Part shown: positions 5,990 through 6,024 of the stretch, one piece after another | How positions within the stretch are numbered: the first letter of the stretch is position 1 | Layout of the letters: every line of letters begins with the position of its first letter | DNA from: Gammaproteobacteria bacterium | GTDB lineage: Bacteria; Pseudomonadota; Gammaproteobacteria; DSM-19610 | NCBI GenBank assembly: GCA_030618475.1 | Contig: JAUXDG010000180.1 | Location: 1 to 6,024 of the forward strand | Length of the DNA stretch: 6,024 nt | Direction: 5' to 3' | Program-made: the position numbers and the translations under genes | The notes under the pieces: model-generated | Seen by the model: the letters and a program-made list of their open reading frames with translations, nothing else | Database searches by the model: none | What the model was told of the DNA's origin: nothing

Positions 5990-6024
5990 GTTTTCATAGT
6001 TAAAGCTTTTCCGTATCTAGCCGC

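Noticed and set aside
5960..5992. Possible CRISPR-like or satellite array
   Set aside because: The units are only 9 bp, directly adjacent with no spacers, and number three; they do not fit a CRISPR.
5947..5997. 16-residue minus-strand mini-gene MKTFVTFVSLVVRNTD
   Set aside because: It is a translation of the 9-bp repeat array, not supported by a ribosome binding site or conserved gene context; annotated as a repeat.

Overview
The window looks like the chromosome of a gammaproteobacterium. The TadA, PEP carboxylase and glycogen synthase all resemble proteobacterial versions, and PEP carboxylase ends in the MRNTG tail also seen in E. coli. The genus cannot be named from the sequence. The host genes are moderately GC-rich and intact. 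The left 0.9 kb is a decayed nest of mobile DNA.

Positions 1-434 are the 3' end of a group II intron. It encodes the C-terminal part of the intron-encoded reverse transcriptase/maturase, stopping at 313, followed by a canonical domain V (360-393), domain VI (397-431) with a bulged branch-point A at 428, and a 3' splice boundary at 434/435. The 3' exon (435-903) is the second half of a DDE (rve-type) transposase gene. The intron therefore sits inside an insertion sequence, and the missing 5' exon lies left of the window. The transposase is further broken by a small frameshifting deletion near 715. The maturase has lost the HNH part of its endonuclease domain.

Only 26 bp after the transposase stop comes tadA (930-1388, +), the tRNA adenosine deaminase that makes inosine at the wobble position. 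It converges on ppc (1428-4253, -), PEP carboxylase, across a 39-bp gap with an imperfect hairpin. ppc has its own consensus -10 (TATAAT) in the 94-bp gap that separates it from glgA (4348-5862, -), ADP-glucose-dependent glycogen synthase. ppc and glgA are co-directional: one replenishes oxaloacetate from PEP and the other stores carbon as glycogen. No other glycogen gene is visible.

The right end (5863-6024) is the glgA leader. It carries a weak candidate promoter and a dispersed-type repeat made of three 9-bp units with the core CACNAAG.

I found no convincing new multi-gene system. The most notable feature is the nested, partly degraded group II intron within a transposase, with a strong hairpin where the HNH-coding region should be.
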